A stretch of DNA of 64,000 nt from Aedoeadaptatus coxii (GTDB lineage Bacteria; Bacillota; Clostridia; Tissierellales; Peptoniphilaceae). Below are positions 50,710-60,467 of the stretch, piece by piece (the stretch's first letter is position 1; every line of letters begins with the position of its first letter). The position numbers were made by a program, and so were the translations under genes. A model generated the notes under the pieces. That model was not told where the DNA came from. It saw nothing but the letters and a program-made list of their open reading frames with translations, and did no database searches. Location: contig NZ_KQ960181.1 of assembly GCF_001553115.1 (NCBI RefSeq), forward strand, positions 35,911 to 99,910, given 5' to 3'.

Positions 50710-51551
50710 TTATGACTTAACTATTGGAATCCATAACTCCATTCTGTAGTCAGGACTATCCATATCACCTTCATAATAATATTCAAAGTCAGGTTTTCCT
50801 GAATGAACATATCCATGCTCTGGGAAAAATACTTCCATCACATATTTCCAGCCCTTGTGAATACACTCTGGAACGCATCCTGTTAACTCAACAATGGCAT
50901 ATTCTGCCTCTTCGACTTCCAAAACATCTAAGCCCATATTTCTTGCTTTATCTACATCCGTAATGATGTAGCCCGCCATATAATTTATTGTATTCGGACT
51001 TTCTACATCATGGCACATACCTACGCTTTCTCCTTCTCCAAGGATTGCTAATTCATCATGACTATATTTTTTATATAGTTTATCCCAAATAGTTGGACAC
51101 AATGATGAATTGATATTTTGTTCATTTACACCTGCAACTGCAAATGCTTTTTTCTTTTGAATTTTAATATTCATACTTCTTCCTCCTCTTACACTTAATG
51201 CTAATTGCACTCGTGAAACTAGTTTAAATGGTTTACCATTCCTAACCTCTGAAGGGGTATATCCATGAAAATTCTTAAATGCTGTTCCAAATGAATCTGA
51301 TGACTCATATCTAAACTTAAATGCAATATCTATAATTTTTCATCTGTATCTCTTAATGAAATTGCAGCTTCTGTTAATCTTCTACTTCTTAAATATTCTG
51401 AAAGAGTGATTTCAGTTAAGATAGAAAACAAGCGACTAAACATAGAATAAGAATATCCAGATAAGTGAGTTACCTTCTTTTCATCTATTTCATCATCAAG
51501 AACAGTTTCAATATAATCAATCGTATCGTTAAATGCTTTTATAATATTCAT
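50710..51551 (-). pseudogene. AraC-type regulator with GyrI-like effector domain, single frameshift
   Basis: Two frames together give a full regulator of about 280 residues. The first (51551-51330) encodes the AraC helix-turn-helix (HLSGYSYSMFSRLFSILTEI, LSEYLRSRRLTEAAI). It stops just after DTDEK. Adding one A to the A5 run (T run at 51336-51340) restores IIDIAFKFRYESSDSFGTAF and then the second frame, with the GyrI-like effector domain (IWDKLYKKYSHDELAILG, ECIHKGWKYVMEVFFPEHGY, DYRMELWIPI). The domain binds small amphipathic effectors in relatives. Either a true pseudogene or a homopolymer sequencing error. Confidence 0.85.
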
Positions 51552-51706
51552 TTTATTTACCTCCCTTCTTTCGGTTTATTTTAGTATAGAGGAATATTTA
51601 TTTTCTTACCCGAGAATACTCGTACAAATTTTATAGGATTCATCCTATTAATTCTAATTCATATTAATATTATACTATCCCATATGCTACCTATAAATCA
51701 CAAAAA

Positions 51707-51734
51707 GACACCTCACCAATTTTTGTGAAGTGCC
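51707..51734 (-). terminator. Terminator-like hairpin near the recombinase fragment
   Basis: 8-bp stem CACTTCAC/GTGAGGTG (one G-T pair) with a 9-base loop, followed leftward by TCTTTTT. Confidence 0.5.
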
Positions 51735-51847
51735 TTTCTGCTTTTCTGTCTATTTAATTCTAACTTACTTCCATCAAGGGCATCTTTTACCATTCGCTTA
51801 AAACCATCACGCTTTTTGGTATTGGTAGCTGATATTCCCTCATCATA
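51713..51847 (-). pseudogene. Serine recombinase N-terminal fragment
   Basis: 44 codons: YDEGISATNTKKRDGFKRMV and KDALDG match the resolvase-domain region of large serine recombinases (DEGISGTNTKKRxxFxxM block). The catalytic Ser, before it, and everything after the resolvase helix are missing; the tail reads into the terminator. It abuts the RocB-like fragment, so the join is a deletion or recombination junction. Confidence 0.7.
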
Positions 51848-51857
51848 AAACGTATCT

Positions 51858-52256
51858 TATTTCAATTGTTCTATCCCAAAATTTTTTTACCGTTCCATAG
51901 ACCATCTCCGGGACAACGCGAAAAGTATAATCCATATCTACTCTTTCCGTTACCTTATGCCCGTCATAGCCGACTGTTCCTATATTGACTACGGGAACAT
52001 CGATTGTTCTTACAGCTTCTGTAGGGTGCTCATATTTAGTTCCCCATGCCGGCATGTTTTTCTAAGTGCTGAGAGTCCTTCTTCATCATCATCTACTTTC
52101 ATAAAAGAAGAATCTGAAATAAAAGGATAAAAATACTTCGTGTGAATGGTTTTATCATAATTTTTCTGAGCGATTTGGATACTTTCCTTCACAGCTTCAA
52201 CTAGCGCCACCTCTTTTGGGTCATCTCCACTCAGCTCGATAGGCGCTATGTTATAA
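51858..52256 (-). pseudogene. RocB-like M20 peptidase fragment, frameshifted
   Basis: C-terminal third of an arginine-utilisation (RocB-type) M20 peptidase: APIELSGDDPKEVALVEAVK, HTKYFYPFISDSSFMKVDDD, then after a frameshift MPAWGTKYEHPTEAVRTIDV and GYDGHKVTERVDMDYTFRVV. The frames join if one A is added to the A5 run at 52057-52061. The N-terminal two thirds are absent; the remnant begins just after an in-frame TAA. Family assignment is by memory of the C-terminal blocks. Confidence 0.6.
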
Positions 52257-52365
52257 CTTTATTCAGAGAAAGCGACCTTTTTATATACTTATATCTCCGA
52301 CGTTTCAGTAAATGAATATTTGATGCCACAATCGAACCACTTACTTTTTCCACAAAAAAATATCT

Positions 52366-53004
52366 CTACTGGCCGTAGCCTTTAAATTTTTCGATGACCT
52401 CGTCCATTTTGTCATCGGGAATAAAGTTTATCTTCTTTCCCGTGGAAAGGGCGGTGACGTACATGAAGGCACAAAATTCAATTTCCTGTGCCAAGCTGAA
52501 AGCCTGCGCCAACGTATCCCCTCCGGCAATGAGCCCGTGGTTTGCCAGCATAACCGCTTTGCAATCGCCCATAGCCTCTACCGCCGCCTCGCCCAGTTCT
52601 TTCGTGCCGAAGGTTTCGTACCGCGCAAAGGGAACGATACGGGTGCCCGCCGATGCGATTAAATAACTAATGGGCGGCAACTCTTCTCCCAGTGAGGACA
52701 CTACGCTTACATAGGGCGAATGGGTATGGATCAAGACTTTAATCTCCGGCCGGGCATTGTAAATAGCCCCGTGCATATGCCATTCCGACGAAGGCTTTCG
52801 ATCGCCTTTTAGTATTTCGCCTTCGGACGTCATTACCACGAGATCCCGCTCTTTTAACGATTCATATGCCATGCCCGACGGCGTAATCAAAAAACTGCGG
52901 TCGTCGATTCGGATGGAAAGATTTCCTCCCGTGCTAAACGTTAGATTGTTTTCCACCATTTTCTTTCCATATTGAATTAATTTTTGTCTTTTCTGAATGT
53001 CCAT
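52366..53004 (-). CDS. Class II aldolase/adducin family protein (fuculose-phosphate aldolase-like)
   Basis: 212 residues. Zn-dependent aldolase fold: GGNLSIRIDDRSFLITPSG, SSEWHMHGAIY, HTHSPY (Zn His pair, about 92-94), FARYETFGTKELGEA with the catalytic-region Glu, and ANHGLIAGG with the third Zn His. Family members cleave fuculose-1-P, rhamnulose-1-P or related sugar phosphates; the substrate here is open. GGAGG precedes the ATG. An extended -10 (TGCTATAAT) at 53024-53032 on the minus strand is a likely promoter, divergent from the helicase gene. Its native terminator may be the orphan at 47069. Confidence 0.88.
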   Translation of the reverse strand: MDIQKRQKLIQYGKKMVENNLTFSTGGNLSIRIDDRSFLITPSGMAYESLKERDLVVMTSEGEILKGDRKPSSEWHMHGAIYNARPEIKVLIHTHSPYVSVVSSLGEELPPISYLIASAGTRIVPFARYETFGTKELGEAAVEAMGDCKAVMLANHGLIAGGDTLAQAFSLAQEIEFCAFMYVTALSTGKKINFIPDDKMDEVIEKFKGYGQ

Positions 53005-53023
53005 GGCAACCTCCGATTACCTT

Positions 53024-53065
53024 ATTATAGCATGGCCACATGTTTTTATATACCTCGTGTATAAT
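53024..53065. promoter_or_regulatory. Back-to-back promoters of aldolase and helicase genes
   Basis: Minus strand: extended -10 TGCTATAAT (53024-53032). Plus strand: TATAAT (53060-53065), 15 bases before the helicase ATG. Neither has a strong -35. Confidence 0.55.
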
Positions 53066-53080
53066 AGAGGGGGTGATCCT

Positions 53081-55363
53081 ATGAACAATCGCTGGTCGGT
53101 TCGAAAGCTCGTGGAATTTACCATGCGCAGCGGCGACATCGACAACGGACTCTTTTCCAATCGTCGCGCCCTGGAAGGCATTCGGCTCCATCAGAAATTA
53201 CAAAATCAATATACAGACGGCTTCGAATCGGAAGTCACCATTTCAGGCGAGGTACATTACGGCGAAACCTCTATTTTTTTAGAGGGCCGCATCGACGGCA
53301 TCAATAGAGAACGCCACATCCTCGACGAAATTAAATCTACTATTTACACGAAAGAAGCCATCGATGAACGACCCAATTCCCTTCACTGGGCGCAGTTGAA
53401 ATGCTATGGCTACCTCTATGCCCAACAACGGGATCTCGACGAGGTAACCCTCCGCTTAACCTATATTCGAGTGGAAGACGAAAGCGTGTTTCGCTACGAA
53501 AAAGTGTTGACGCGCGAAGAGCTCGCGGAGTTTATGAACGACGTCATGGAGCGACTCGTGAAAATCCAAAGCCGTTTGGAATCGTTTCAAGAGATCATGA
53601 CATCCTCCGCCAAATCCCTCGCCTTTCCCTACGGCGATTTTCGCCCCGGACAACGTGATATGGCGGTTTCAGTGTATAATATGGTGCAGGCGAAAGAAAC
53701 TATTTTCATTCAGGCGCCGACGGGCATCGGCAAAACCCTGGCCGCTCTCTTCCCCGCCATTAAGGGCATCGGCGAAGGAATGACGGAAGAAATTTTCTAC
53801 GCCACCGGTCGTTCCACGCAAAAAACCGTGGCCGTGGAAACCCTCGCTTTTTTAAAAACCCATGGCCTCCGTATGAAATCTGTGGAGCTGGTGGCGAAGG
53901 AAAAGGCGTGCCTCAACGATTCCCTGGACTGCCGGCCGGAAGCTTGCCCCTATGCCAAGGGCCATTACGATCGCCTGCTCGGCGGCATCCTCGCCATATA
54001 CGATCACGAAGATATTTTCGACGGCGATACGATTCGAGCATACAGCGAAAAGCACACACTCTGCCCCTTCGAGTTCGGGCTGGATCTAAGCAATTTTGCG
54101 CAGATCATGGTAGGCGATTACAATTACATCTTCCACCCGAAAACGTATTTGGAGCGGCTCATGGAAGATAGAGATCGCACGAAGGCCACCACTCTTTTAA
54201 TCGACGAGTCCCACAATTTAATTGATCGCGCCCGGGATATGTATTCCGCCGAGCTTTCCCTTCGCCTGATAGACGACGTTACCTTTAAGGACAAGGTGGT
54301 TAAGCGAGAGGCGAAAGCTTTCCGACGTGTTTTTCAGGAGCTGACGAATACCGCACCTCTTCCCCTGGCCGATTTGCCCGATGTTTTTCACAATGCTCTC
54401 GACGATTTGGAAGAGGCCATGGCGAAAGTATTGGCCCGCGCCACGGAAGAGCCGCCGGATGAATGGATGAACCTTTACTTCGCCATTTTAGATTGGCAGA
54501 ATCGAAACCTTTACTACAATCAAAGGCGCTTTACTTATTTCGTGCCTGAAAACGGCACCCTTTCCATTCTCTGTTTGGATCCCTCTCAAGTTTTATGGGA
54601 GCGGAAAAATCTCTTCGGTGGTGTCGTCTACTTTTCCGCCACTCTTTCGCCCATGAGTTACCATAAAGATATTTTAGGTGGCGGCGAAGAAGCGCACCAC
54701 TTGATATTGCCCTCGCCCTTCGACCCCGATCATCTCCTCGTCCTGCACCCGCCCTCGGTTTCCACAAAATACCGCGACAGAGAAAAGACACTGCCTTTGG
54801 TGCAGGATTACCTGCGTACATTTTCCGAAAGATCCGAGGGAAATTTAATCCATTTCTTCCCCTCTTACGCCTACAAAGATCAGGTCCTCGAGGGAATAAA
54901 AGATCCCTATCGCCTGGATCAGGAACGGTCCATGACCGAAAGGGATCGGCAGGATTTCATCGGGCGATTTTTCGGCGACGAAACCGTCCACGGCTACGCC
55001 GTCATGGGCGGTGCTTTTTCCGAGGGGATCGATCTCGCAGGAGATGCACTTCATGGCGTAAGCATATTAACCCTCTCCCTTCCGGGCCTTTCCCCGGAGC
55101 GGGAGCTGATTAAAAATCGCTTTAACGACATGGGAAAAGACGGCTACGCCTACGCCTATCTTTATCCCGGCATTACGAAAGTGGTGCAGGCCGCCGGTCG
55201 CATTATTCGCACGGAAAAGGATAGAGGACAGCTTCTCCTCTTAGACGATCGCTTCGCCCGAAAGGATATATGCGCCCTCTTGCCCCGTGAATGGCACATA
55301 CAAACCGTCCGCTCCCCCGAGGAAATGGCGGATAAAATAAAAGACTTTTGGAGGTCAGTATGA
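53081..55363 (+). CDS. DinG/XPD-like Fe-S helicase with N-terminal PD-(D/E)XK nuclease-like domain
   Basis: 760 residues from the ATG at 53081 (AGAGGGGGTGAT upstream). The N-terminal 190 residues look like a PD-(D/E)XK nuclease domain: FLEGRIDGINRERHILDEIK gives a D...ExK-type set. The helicase core has Walker A APTGIGKTLAALFP, four cysteines for an Fe-S cluster (KACLNDSLDCRPEACPYAKG, fourth Cys at CPFEFGLD), DEAH-like LIDESHNLIDRARDM, and C-terminal motifs GGAFSEGIDLAGD and QAAGRIIRTEKDRG. Likely a DNA repair helicase-nuclease. ATGA overlap with trmL. Confidence 0.9.
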   Translation: MNNRWSVRKLVEFTMRSGDIDNGLFSNRRALEGIRLHQKLQNQYTDGFESEVTISGEVHYGETSIFLEGRIDGINRERHILDEIKSTIYTKEAIDERPNSLHWAQLKCYGYLYAQQRDLDEVTLRLTYIRVEDESVFRYEKVLTREELAEFMNDVMERLVKIQSRLESFQEIMTSSAKSLAFPYGDFRPGQRDMAVSVYNMVQAKETIFIQAPTGIGKTLAALFPAIKGIGEGMTEEIFYATGRSTQKTVAVETLAFLKTHGLRMKSVELVAKEKACLNDSLDCRPEACPYAKGHYDRLLGGILAIYDHEDIFDGDTIRAYSEKHTLCPFEFGLDLSNFAQIMVGDYNYIFHPKTYLERLMEDRDRTKATTLLIDESHNLIDRARDMYSAELSLRLIDDVTFKDKVVKREAKAFRRVFQELTNTAPLPLADLPDVFHNALDDLEEAMAKVLARATEEPPDEWMNLYFAILDWQNRNLYYNQRRFTYFVPENGTLSILCLDPSQVLWERKNLFGGVVYFSATLSPMSYHKDILGGGEEAHHLILPSPFDPDHLLVLHPPSVSTKYRDREKTLPLVQDYLRTFSERSEGNLIHFFPSYAYKDQVLEGIKDPYRLDQERSMTERDRQDFIGRFFGDETVHGYAVMGGAFSEGIDLAGDALHGVSILTLSLPGLSPERELIKNRFNDMGKDGYAYAYLYPGITKVVQAAGRIIRTEKDRGQLLLLDDRFARKDICALLPREWHIQTVRSPEEMADKIKDFWRSV

Positions 55364-55827
55364 CATTGCATATTTGTTTAGTAGAACCTGAAATTCCCCA
55401 CAACACCGGCGCCATCGCCAGAAGCTGCGGCCTTACGAAGAGCGTGCTCCACTTGGTGCGCCCCCTCGGCTTTTCAACCGACGACAAATATTTAAAACGC
55501 AGCGGATTGGATTATTGGCATCTCGTGGACATTCACTACCACGACAGCATCGACGAAGTGTTTGAGGAATACAAAGATCACCGCTTCTTCTTCGCCAGCA
55601 CGAAAGCGGAAAAACGCTACTGCGACGTGGAATTTCAAGACGGGGATTTTCTCGTCTTCGGAAAAGAAACGAAGGGGCTTCCCGAGGAGCTGATTAAGGC
55701 GAATTACGACCACGCCATTCGCATTCCCATGCTGAAAGATTTCGGCAGAAGTTTAAACCTTTCCGTATCCGTGAACATTATTTTATTCGAAGCACTTCGT
55801 CAATTAGATTATCCGGGGATGGCATAA
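55360..55827 (+). CDS. trmL: tRNA (cytidine/uridine-34 2'-O)-methyltransferase TrmL
   Basis: 155 residues from the ATG at 55360 (ATGA overlap with the helicase stop). SPOUT-class methyltransferase: LVEPEIPHNTGAIARSCG at the N-terminus, LVFGKETKGLPEELI, and the trefoil-knot C-terminus IPMLKDFGRSLNLSVSVNIILFE. Modifies the wobble nucleotide of tRNA-Leu in relatives. Stop overlaps the birA start as TAATG. Confidence 0.96.
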   Translation: MTLHICLVEPEIPHNTGAIARSCGLTKSVLHLVRPLGFSTDDKYLKRSGLDYWHLVDIHYHDSIDEVFEEYKDHRFFFASTKAEKRYCDVEFQDGDFLVFGKETKGLPEELIKANYDHAIRIPMLKDFGRSLNLSVSVNIILFEALRQLDYPGMA

Positions 55828-56780
55828 TGAAAAATAAAGACTACATTTTAAAACAACTACAGGAAGCCGATGATTTCCTCTCCGGTGAGGAACTGGCCGA
55901 AACCCTCCACATTACTCGCGCCGCCGTGTGGCAATCCATTCGCGATTTGCGAAAAGCGGGCTTTCATATTGAAGCGGTTACCAATCGGGGCTATCGCTTA
56001 AACCGAGATTACGAACCTCTCGCAAAAGAAAAAATCACCTCATATTTAATGAAGGAACTTAAAGATATCGACGTGCTCGTGGAGCAATCCGTCGACTCCA
56101 CCAATGACGAAATCTTTCGCCGAGACGACGAAAACCCCCTTCCCTCTTTCTCCTTTATGGTGGCGGAAGAACAAACCGCCGGCAAGGGAAGGGTGGGGAA
56201 ATCTTTCCTCTCCCCCTTCGGTAGCGGCCTCTACCTTTCCACTATTTTAAAAGGATCGGATGATTTTACCCCGGAACTGTTGACGATCATCGCTGCCGTC
56301 GCCGCACGGGAAGCCATCGGTAAGCAAACTGAAAAGCCCGTCTTAATCAAATGGGTCAACGACCTTTACTTAGACCATAAAAAAATCGTCGGCATCTTAA
56401 CGGAAGCTAATTTCTCATCCTCTTCGCCGCGTTATGTGGTGGGCGTCGGCATTAATACCGACACATCCAGGGAAACATTCGATAAAAAAGAGCTGTTAAA
56501 TGCCGGATCCATCGGCGAAAGCAAACTTTCGCGCAATCAATTGGCGGCTGATTTTATAAATGCCCTCTATTCTTGGTGCACCCGCCCGAAAAAAGAAATC
56601 CTGGACGATTACAGAAAATACAATTTAACCATCGGCAAGACCGTATCCTTCTCTAAAAAAGATATCGAATACACGGGCACGGTGGAAAACATCGACGACG
56701 ACGGCGGACTCGTCGTGAAAGTCGGCGGTTCTCACATGACCCTTACAGCCGGCGCCATTTCCATTCGCGGCGACTGGTAA
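55827..56780 (+). CDS. birA: Biotin-protein ligase/repressor BirA
   Basis: 317 residues. N-terminal winged helix (FLSGEELAETLHITRAAVWQ) plus the ligase domain: SVDSTNDEIF, EEQTAGKGRVGKSFLSPFGSGLYLS for biotinyl-AMP binding, and KWVNDLYLDHKKIVGILTE with the catalytic Lys. C-terminal SH3-like domain (GTVENIDDDGGLVV). The HTH suggests it also represses biotin genes; none is in the window. Coupled to trmL by a TAATG overlap. Confidence 0.96.
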   Translation: MKNKDYILKQLQEADDFLSGEELAETLHITRAAVWQSIRDLRKAGFHIEAVTNRGYRLNRDYEPLAKEKITSYLMKELKDIDVLVEQSVDSTNDEIFRRDDENPLPSFSFMVAEEQTAGKGRVGKSFLSPFGSGLYLSTILKGSDDFTPELLTIIAAVAAREAIGKQTEKPVLIKWVNDLYLDHKKIVGILTEANFSSSSPRYVVGVGINTDTSRETFDKKELLNAGSIGESKLSRNQLAADFINALYSWCTRPKKEILDDYRKYNLTIGKTVSFSKKDIEYTGTVENIDDDGGLVVKVGGSHMTLTAGAISIRGDW

Positions 56781-56800
56781 ATCTTTTTGAGCGATCACCC

Positions 56801-56829
56801 TTGACAAAACACGCCACCTTCCATATAAT
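56801..56829 (+). promoter_or_regulatory. Consensus promoter of tRNA-Ser and SRP RNA
   Basis: TTGACA, 17-base spacer, TATAAT: a perfect sigma-A promoter, 18 bases before the tRNA. Confidence 0.95.
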
Positions 56830-56847
56830 TATATACTGTAATCCAAT

Positions 56848-56939
56848 GGAGAGATGGTTGAGTTGGTTTAAGGCGCTCGCCTGGAAAGCGGGTATACGTT
56901 AATAGCGTATCGGGGGTTCGAATCCCCCTCTCTCCGCCA
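56848..56939 (+). tRNA. tRNA-Ser (anticodon GGA)
   Basis: 92 bases including encoded CCA. Acceptor stem GGAGAGA/TCTCTCC, anticodon loop CTGGAAA with GGA at 56883-56885, a long class II variable arm (56893-56914, GTATACG...CGTAT-type stem), and T arm GGGGGTTCGAATCCCCC. It reads UCC and UCU codons. Confidence 0.97.
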
Positions 56940-56948
56940 GGAAAAGTT

Positions 56949-57219
56949 TGCCATGCTAGATGGGGAGTTAGCGGTTCCCTGTAACTTGCAGTCCGCTATA
57001 GCAAGATTGAATTCCCGGCATAGCATTTATTTTTTTGCAGTCTGCCCGAAACAAGTGATGTTGATGAGCAGGTCCTGCGCAATAGACCCTTGCGAACCGT
57101 GTCAGGTCTTGACGGAAGCAGCACTAAGTAAGTCAGTCTATGTGACGCAGATTAGCCTTCTCTGAGTTAACTATTTCGGTAACGTGTGGAGATTAAATGC
57201 AACGTCGGGTGCATGGTTA
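56949..57219 (+). ncRNA. Signal recognition particle RNA, large Gram-positive type
   Basis: Conserved 5' part with GATGGGGAGTTAGCGGTTCC and TGTAACTTGCA, and the helix 8 core GGTCTTGACGGAAGCAGCAC at about 57103-57122 (Ffh-binding region). The ends pair (CCATGC at 56951 with GCATGG at 57211), giving about 270 bases with the Alu-like domain. It scaffolds Ffh for membrane targeting of ribosomes. Begins 10 bases after the tRNA, so both come from one transcript. Confidence 0.95.
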
Positions 57220-57230
57220 CATATAAAAAG

Positions 57231-57255
57231 GGAGCGGCATAGCCGCTCTTTTTTT
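57231..57255 (+). terminator. Terminator of the tRNA/SRP RNA transcript
   Basis: 7-bp stem GAGCGGC/GCCGCTC with ATA loop, followed by seven T. Confidence 0.92.
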
Positions 57256-57263
57256 GCGCAGAG

Positions 57264-57294
57264 AAAAGGTCTACGTCCGTGACGCAGACCTTTT
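57264..57294 (-). terminator. Terminator of the ilv operon
   Basis: 14-bp stem with one G-T pair (AAAAGGTCT-x-CGTC and complement), 3-base loop, 12 bases after the ilvD stop, A/T runs on both sides. Confidence 0.85.
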
Positions 57295-57305
57295 TCTCAT
57301 TCTAT

Positions 57306-58979
57306 CTATTCATACATATCGAGAACTGCTCCCTTGTCCGATGTGGTGACGAGGCCGCGATAGCGTTTCAACCACCCTTTAACGGGGCTCAGCTCTTTCG
57401 GTTGAAATTTTTCGCGTCGTGCTTCGAGTTCGTCATCATCTACGACCAAGTGAATACTGTAATTGGGAATGTCGATTTCGATTAAATCCCCTTCTTCTAC
57501 CAAGGCGATGATGCCGCCCAGAGCCGCTTCCGGAGACACGTGGCCGATGGAGGCGCCGCGGGAAGCGCCTGAAAAACGACCGTCGGTAATTAATGCCACC
57601 GATTCATCGAGCCCCATACCCGCAAGGGCCGATGTGGGATTTAACATTTCCCGCATACCCGGCCCGCCCTTCGGGCCTTCGTAGCGAATGACGACCACAT
57701 CCCCTTTTCGGATGTCGCCCCCATAAATCGCCTCGATGGCCTCGTCTTCCGAATCGAAGACGCGGGCAGGACCTTTATGGGTCAGCATTTTATTGCTGAC
57801 GGCACTTCGCTTGACGACGCAACCTTTAGGCGCAAGATTGCCGAATAAAATGGCCAAGCCGCCTACTTCCGAATAAGGCGATGCGATAGGGCGAATAACG
57901 TCGGGATTGAGGTTCTCGCCGCTTTCGATGACGTCACCGAGATTGCGACCGGTAACCGTCATAACATCTAAATGAAGCAAGTTCTTTTTCGCGAGCTCCT
58001 TTTGTACGGCTCGTATGCCGCCGGCGCGGTAAAGATCTTCCATGTGATGATGACCTGCCGGTGCGAGATGGCAAAGATTAGGCACCCGTTCGCTCATGGT
58101 ATTGAAAAGATTTAAATCCACATCGATGCCCGCTTCCGTGGCAAGTGCCAGGAGATGCAATACCGTATTGGTGGAACACCCTAGGGCCATATCACAGGTA
58201 ATGGCGTTTTCCACGGCCTTCGCGTTAAAGATATCGCCCATACGCACATCTTTTTTCAAAAGCTCCATGACGGCAAAGCCGCTTTCCTTTGCCAGCCGCC
58301 GTCTTTCGGCGTAAACCGCGGGAATCGTGCCGTTGCCGGGAAGGGCGAGGCCCACGGCTTCACTTAAACAGTTCATGGAATTGGCGGTATACATACCGGC
58401 GCAGGATCCACAGGAAGGGCAGGCGCTTTTTTCAAACACTCGCAATTCCTCTTCGCTCATGGTGCCGCCTTTGACGCTCCCTACGGCTTCAAATACTTTG
58501 GAAAGAGAGGCTTCTCCCTCTCTCCCCTTTCCCGCCAACATAGGGCCTCCGCTTACGACGACGGTGGGAAGATTTAATCGTAATGCGCCCATGATCATGC
58601 CGGGCACGATTTTGTCGCAATTGGGAACGAGAACCAGGGCATCTAAAGCGTGAGCAACGGTCATGGTTTCTACGGAATCGGCGATCAATTCTCTGGAGGG
58701 AAGAGAATATTTCATGCCCTCGTGGCCCATGGCGATGCCGTCGCAAACGCCGATGGAGGGGATTAAAATCGGCGTGCCGCCGTTCATTAAAATACCTTCT
58801 TTTACGGCCTCGCTTACTTTATCTAAGTGGGTATGCCCCGGCACCATTTCGCTGTAGGCGCTGATGACGCCGACGAGGGGCCGTTCAAGTTGGGCGTCGG
58901 TAAAGCCTAAGGCGTAAAACAAACTTCGGTTCGGCGCCCGATTGACGCCGCGAAGCACGCGATCGCTGGTGCGCTCCAT
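57306..58979 (-). CDS. ilvD: Dihydroxy-acid dehydratase
   Basis: 557 residues, full length. Fe-S enzyme that dehydrates dihydroxy acids to the keto acids of valine and isoleucine. Fe-S cysteines are in [11 protein letters not shown] (about 119) and [18 protein letters not shown] (about 187-204); family blocks [39 protein letters not shown] and [22 protein letters not shown] are present. Last gene of the operon, one base after ilvC. Confidence 0.98.
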   Translation of the reverse strand: MERTSDRVLRGVNRAPNRSLFYALGFTDAQLERPLVGVISAYSEMVPGHTHLDKVSEAVKEGILMNGGTPILIPSIGVCDGIAMGHEGMKYSLPSRELIADSVETMTVAHALDALVLVPNCDKIVPGMIMGALRLNLPTVVVSGGPMLAGKGREGEASLSKVFEAVGSVKGGTMSEEELRVFEKSACPSCGSCAGMYTANSMNCLSEAVGLALPGNGTIPAVYAERRRLAKESGFAVMELLKKDVRMGDIFNAKAVENAITCDMALGCSTNTVLHLLALATEAGIDVDLNLFNTMSERVPNLCHLAPAGHHHMEDLYRAGGIRAVQKELAKKNLLHLDVMTVTGRNLGDVIESGENLNPDVIRPIASPYSEVGGLAILFGNLAPKGCVVKRSAVSNKMLTHKGPARVFDSEDEAIEAIYGGDIRKGDVVVIRYEGPKGGPGMREMLNPTSALAGMGLDESVALITDGRFSGASRGASIGHVSPEAALGGIIALVEEGDLIEIDIPNYSIHLVVDDDELEARREKFQPKELSPVKGWLKRYRGLVTTSDKGAVLDMYE

Positions 58980-58980
58980 G

Positions 58981-59971
<991 letters not shown>

Positions 59972-59979
<8 letters not shown>

Positions 59980-60463
59980 CCTTTCTTTCGCGGTCCATGG
60001 TGATGGCGCCGCCTCTTTGTACTTCCAATGGGCTAAATTCGTTTACGGCATCTAAGAAGCCTTCGATTTTTTCAGGTCTGCCCACCACTTCCAGGACTAA
60101 ACTTTTCCCTGAACGGTGGACGACTTGGATGCGGTAGGTGTCCATAATATCTTGTAGCGCCACATCCGTTGCATACGATGTCGGGATGCGCACGAGGGCG
60201 CTTTCCCTTACGAGGCTGCTATCCTTCTCCACCATTTCCACACTTAAAACATCTTGCAGATTTTTGATTTGGTAATAGACCAGGCGACGATCGCGAGGCG
60301 CTATGTCGGCGGAAAAATTGACGACACACTGATCGTCCTCCGGCTTGCTGTAGCAGGACATGGAGGTAATCTTGGAGCCGATTCTGGAAAGCACGCCGAC
60401 GACGCGGTTTAAATTGCCAACATTATTGCTCAGTCTAAGTTTTATTAATTGATTATTTTCCAT
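59972..60463 (-). CDS. ilvN: Acetolactate synthase small subunit
   Basis: 163 residues. Regulatory subunit with an N-terminal ACT domain ([21 protein letters not shown], binding valine in relatives) and a C-terminal ALS_ss_C domain ([19 protein letters not shown]). Gives feedback control and full activity to IlvB. Four bases after ilvB and overlapping ilvC by 8 bp. Confidence 0.96.
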
Positions 60464-60467
60464 TGCT

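Larger units (their letters stand above)
47097..52350. mobile_element. Decayed mobile-element scar (ICE/plasmid remnants) with cargo
   Basis: 5.2 kb block, visibly more A/T-rich from 48.0 kb on than the flanks. It holds parA/parB fragments of the type found in Firmicutes conjugative elements, a sensor-kinase fragment, an intact tetR / HXXEE / hydrolase unit, a frameshifted araC-type gene, a 44-residue piece of a serine recombinase and a frameshifted RocB-like fragment. No terminal repeats, relaxase or complete integrase are present. Edges are placed at an orphan terminator on the left and the aldolase 3' flank on the right. Confidence 0.65.

Noticed and set aside
52366-53004. Aldolase as cargo of the accessory scar
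   Set aside because: Its base composition, codon use and promoter resemble the core genes to its right, so it is placed outside the scar.
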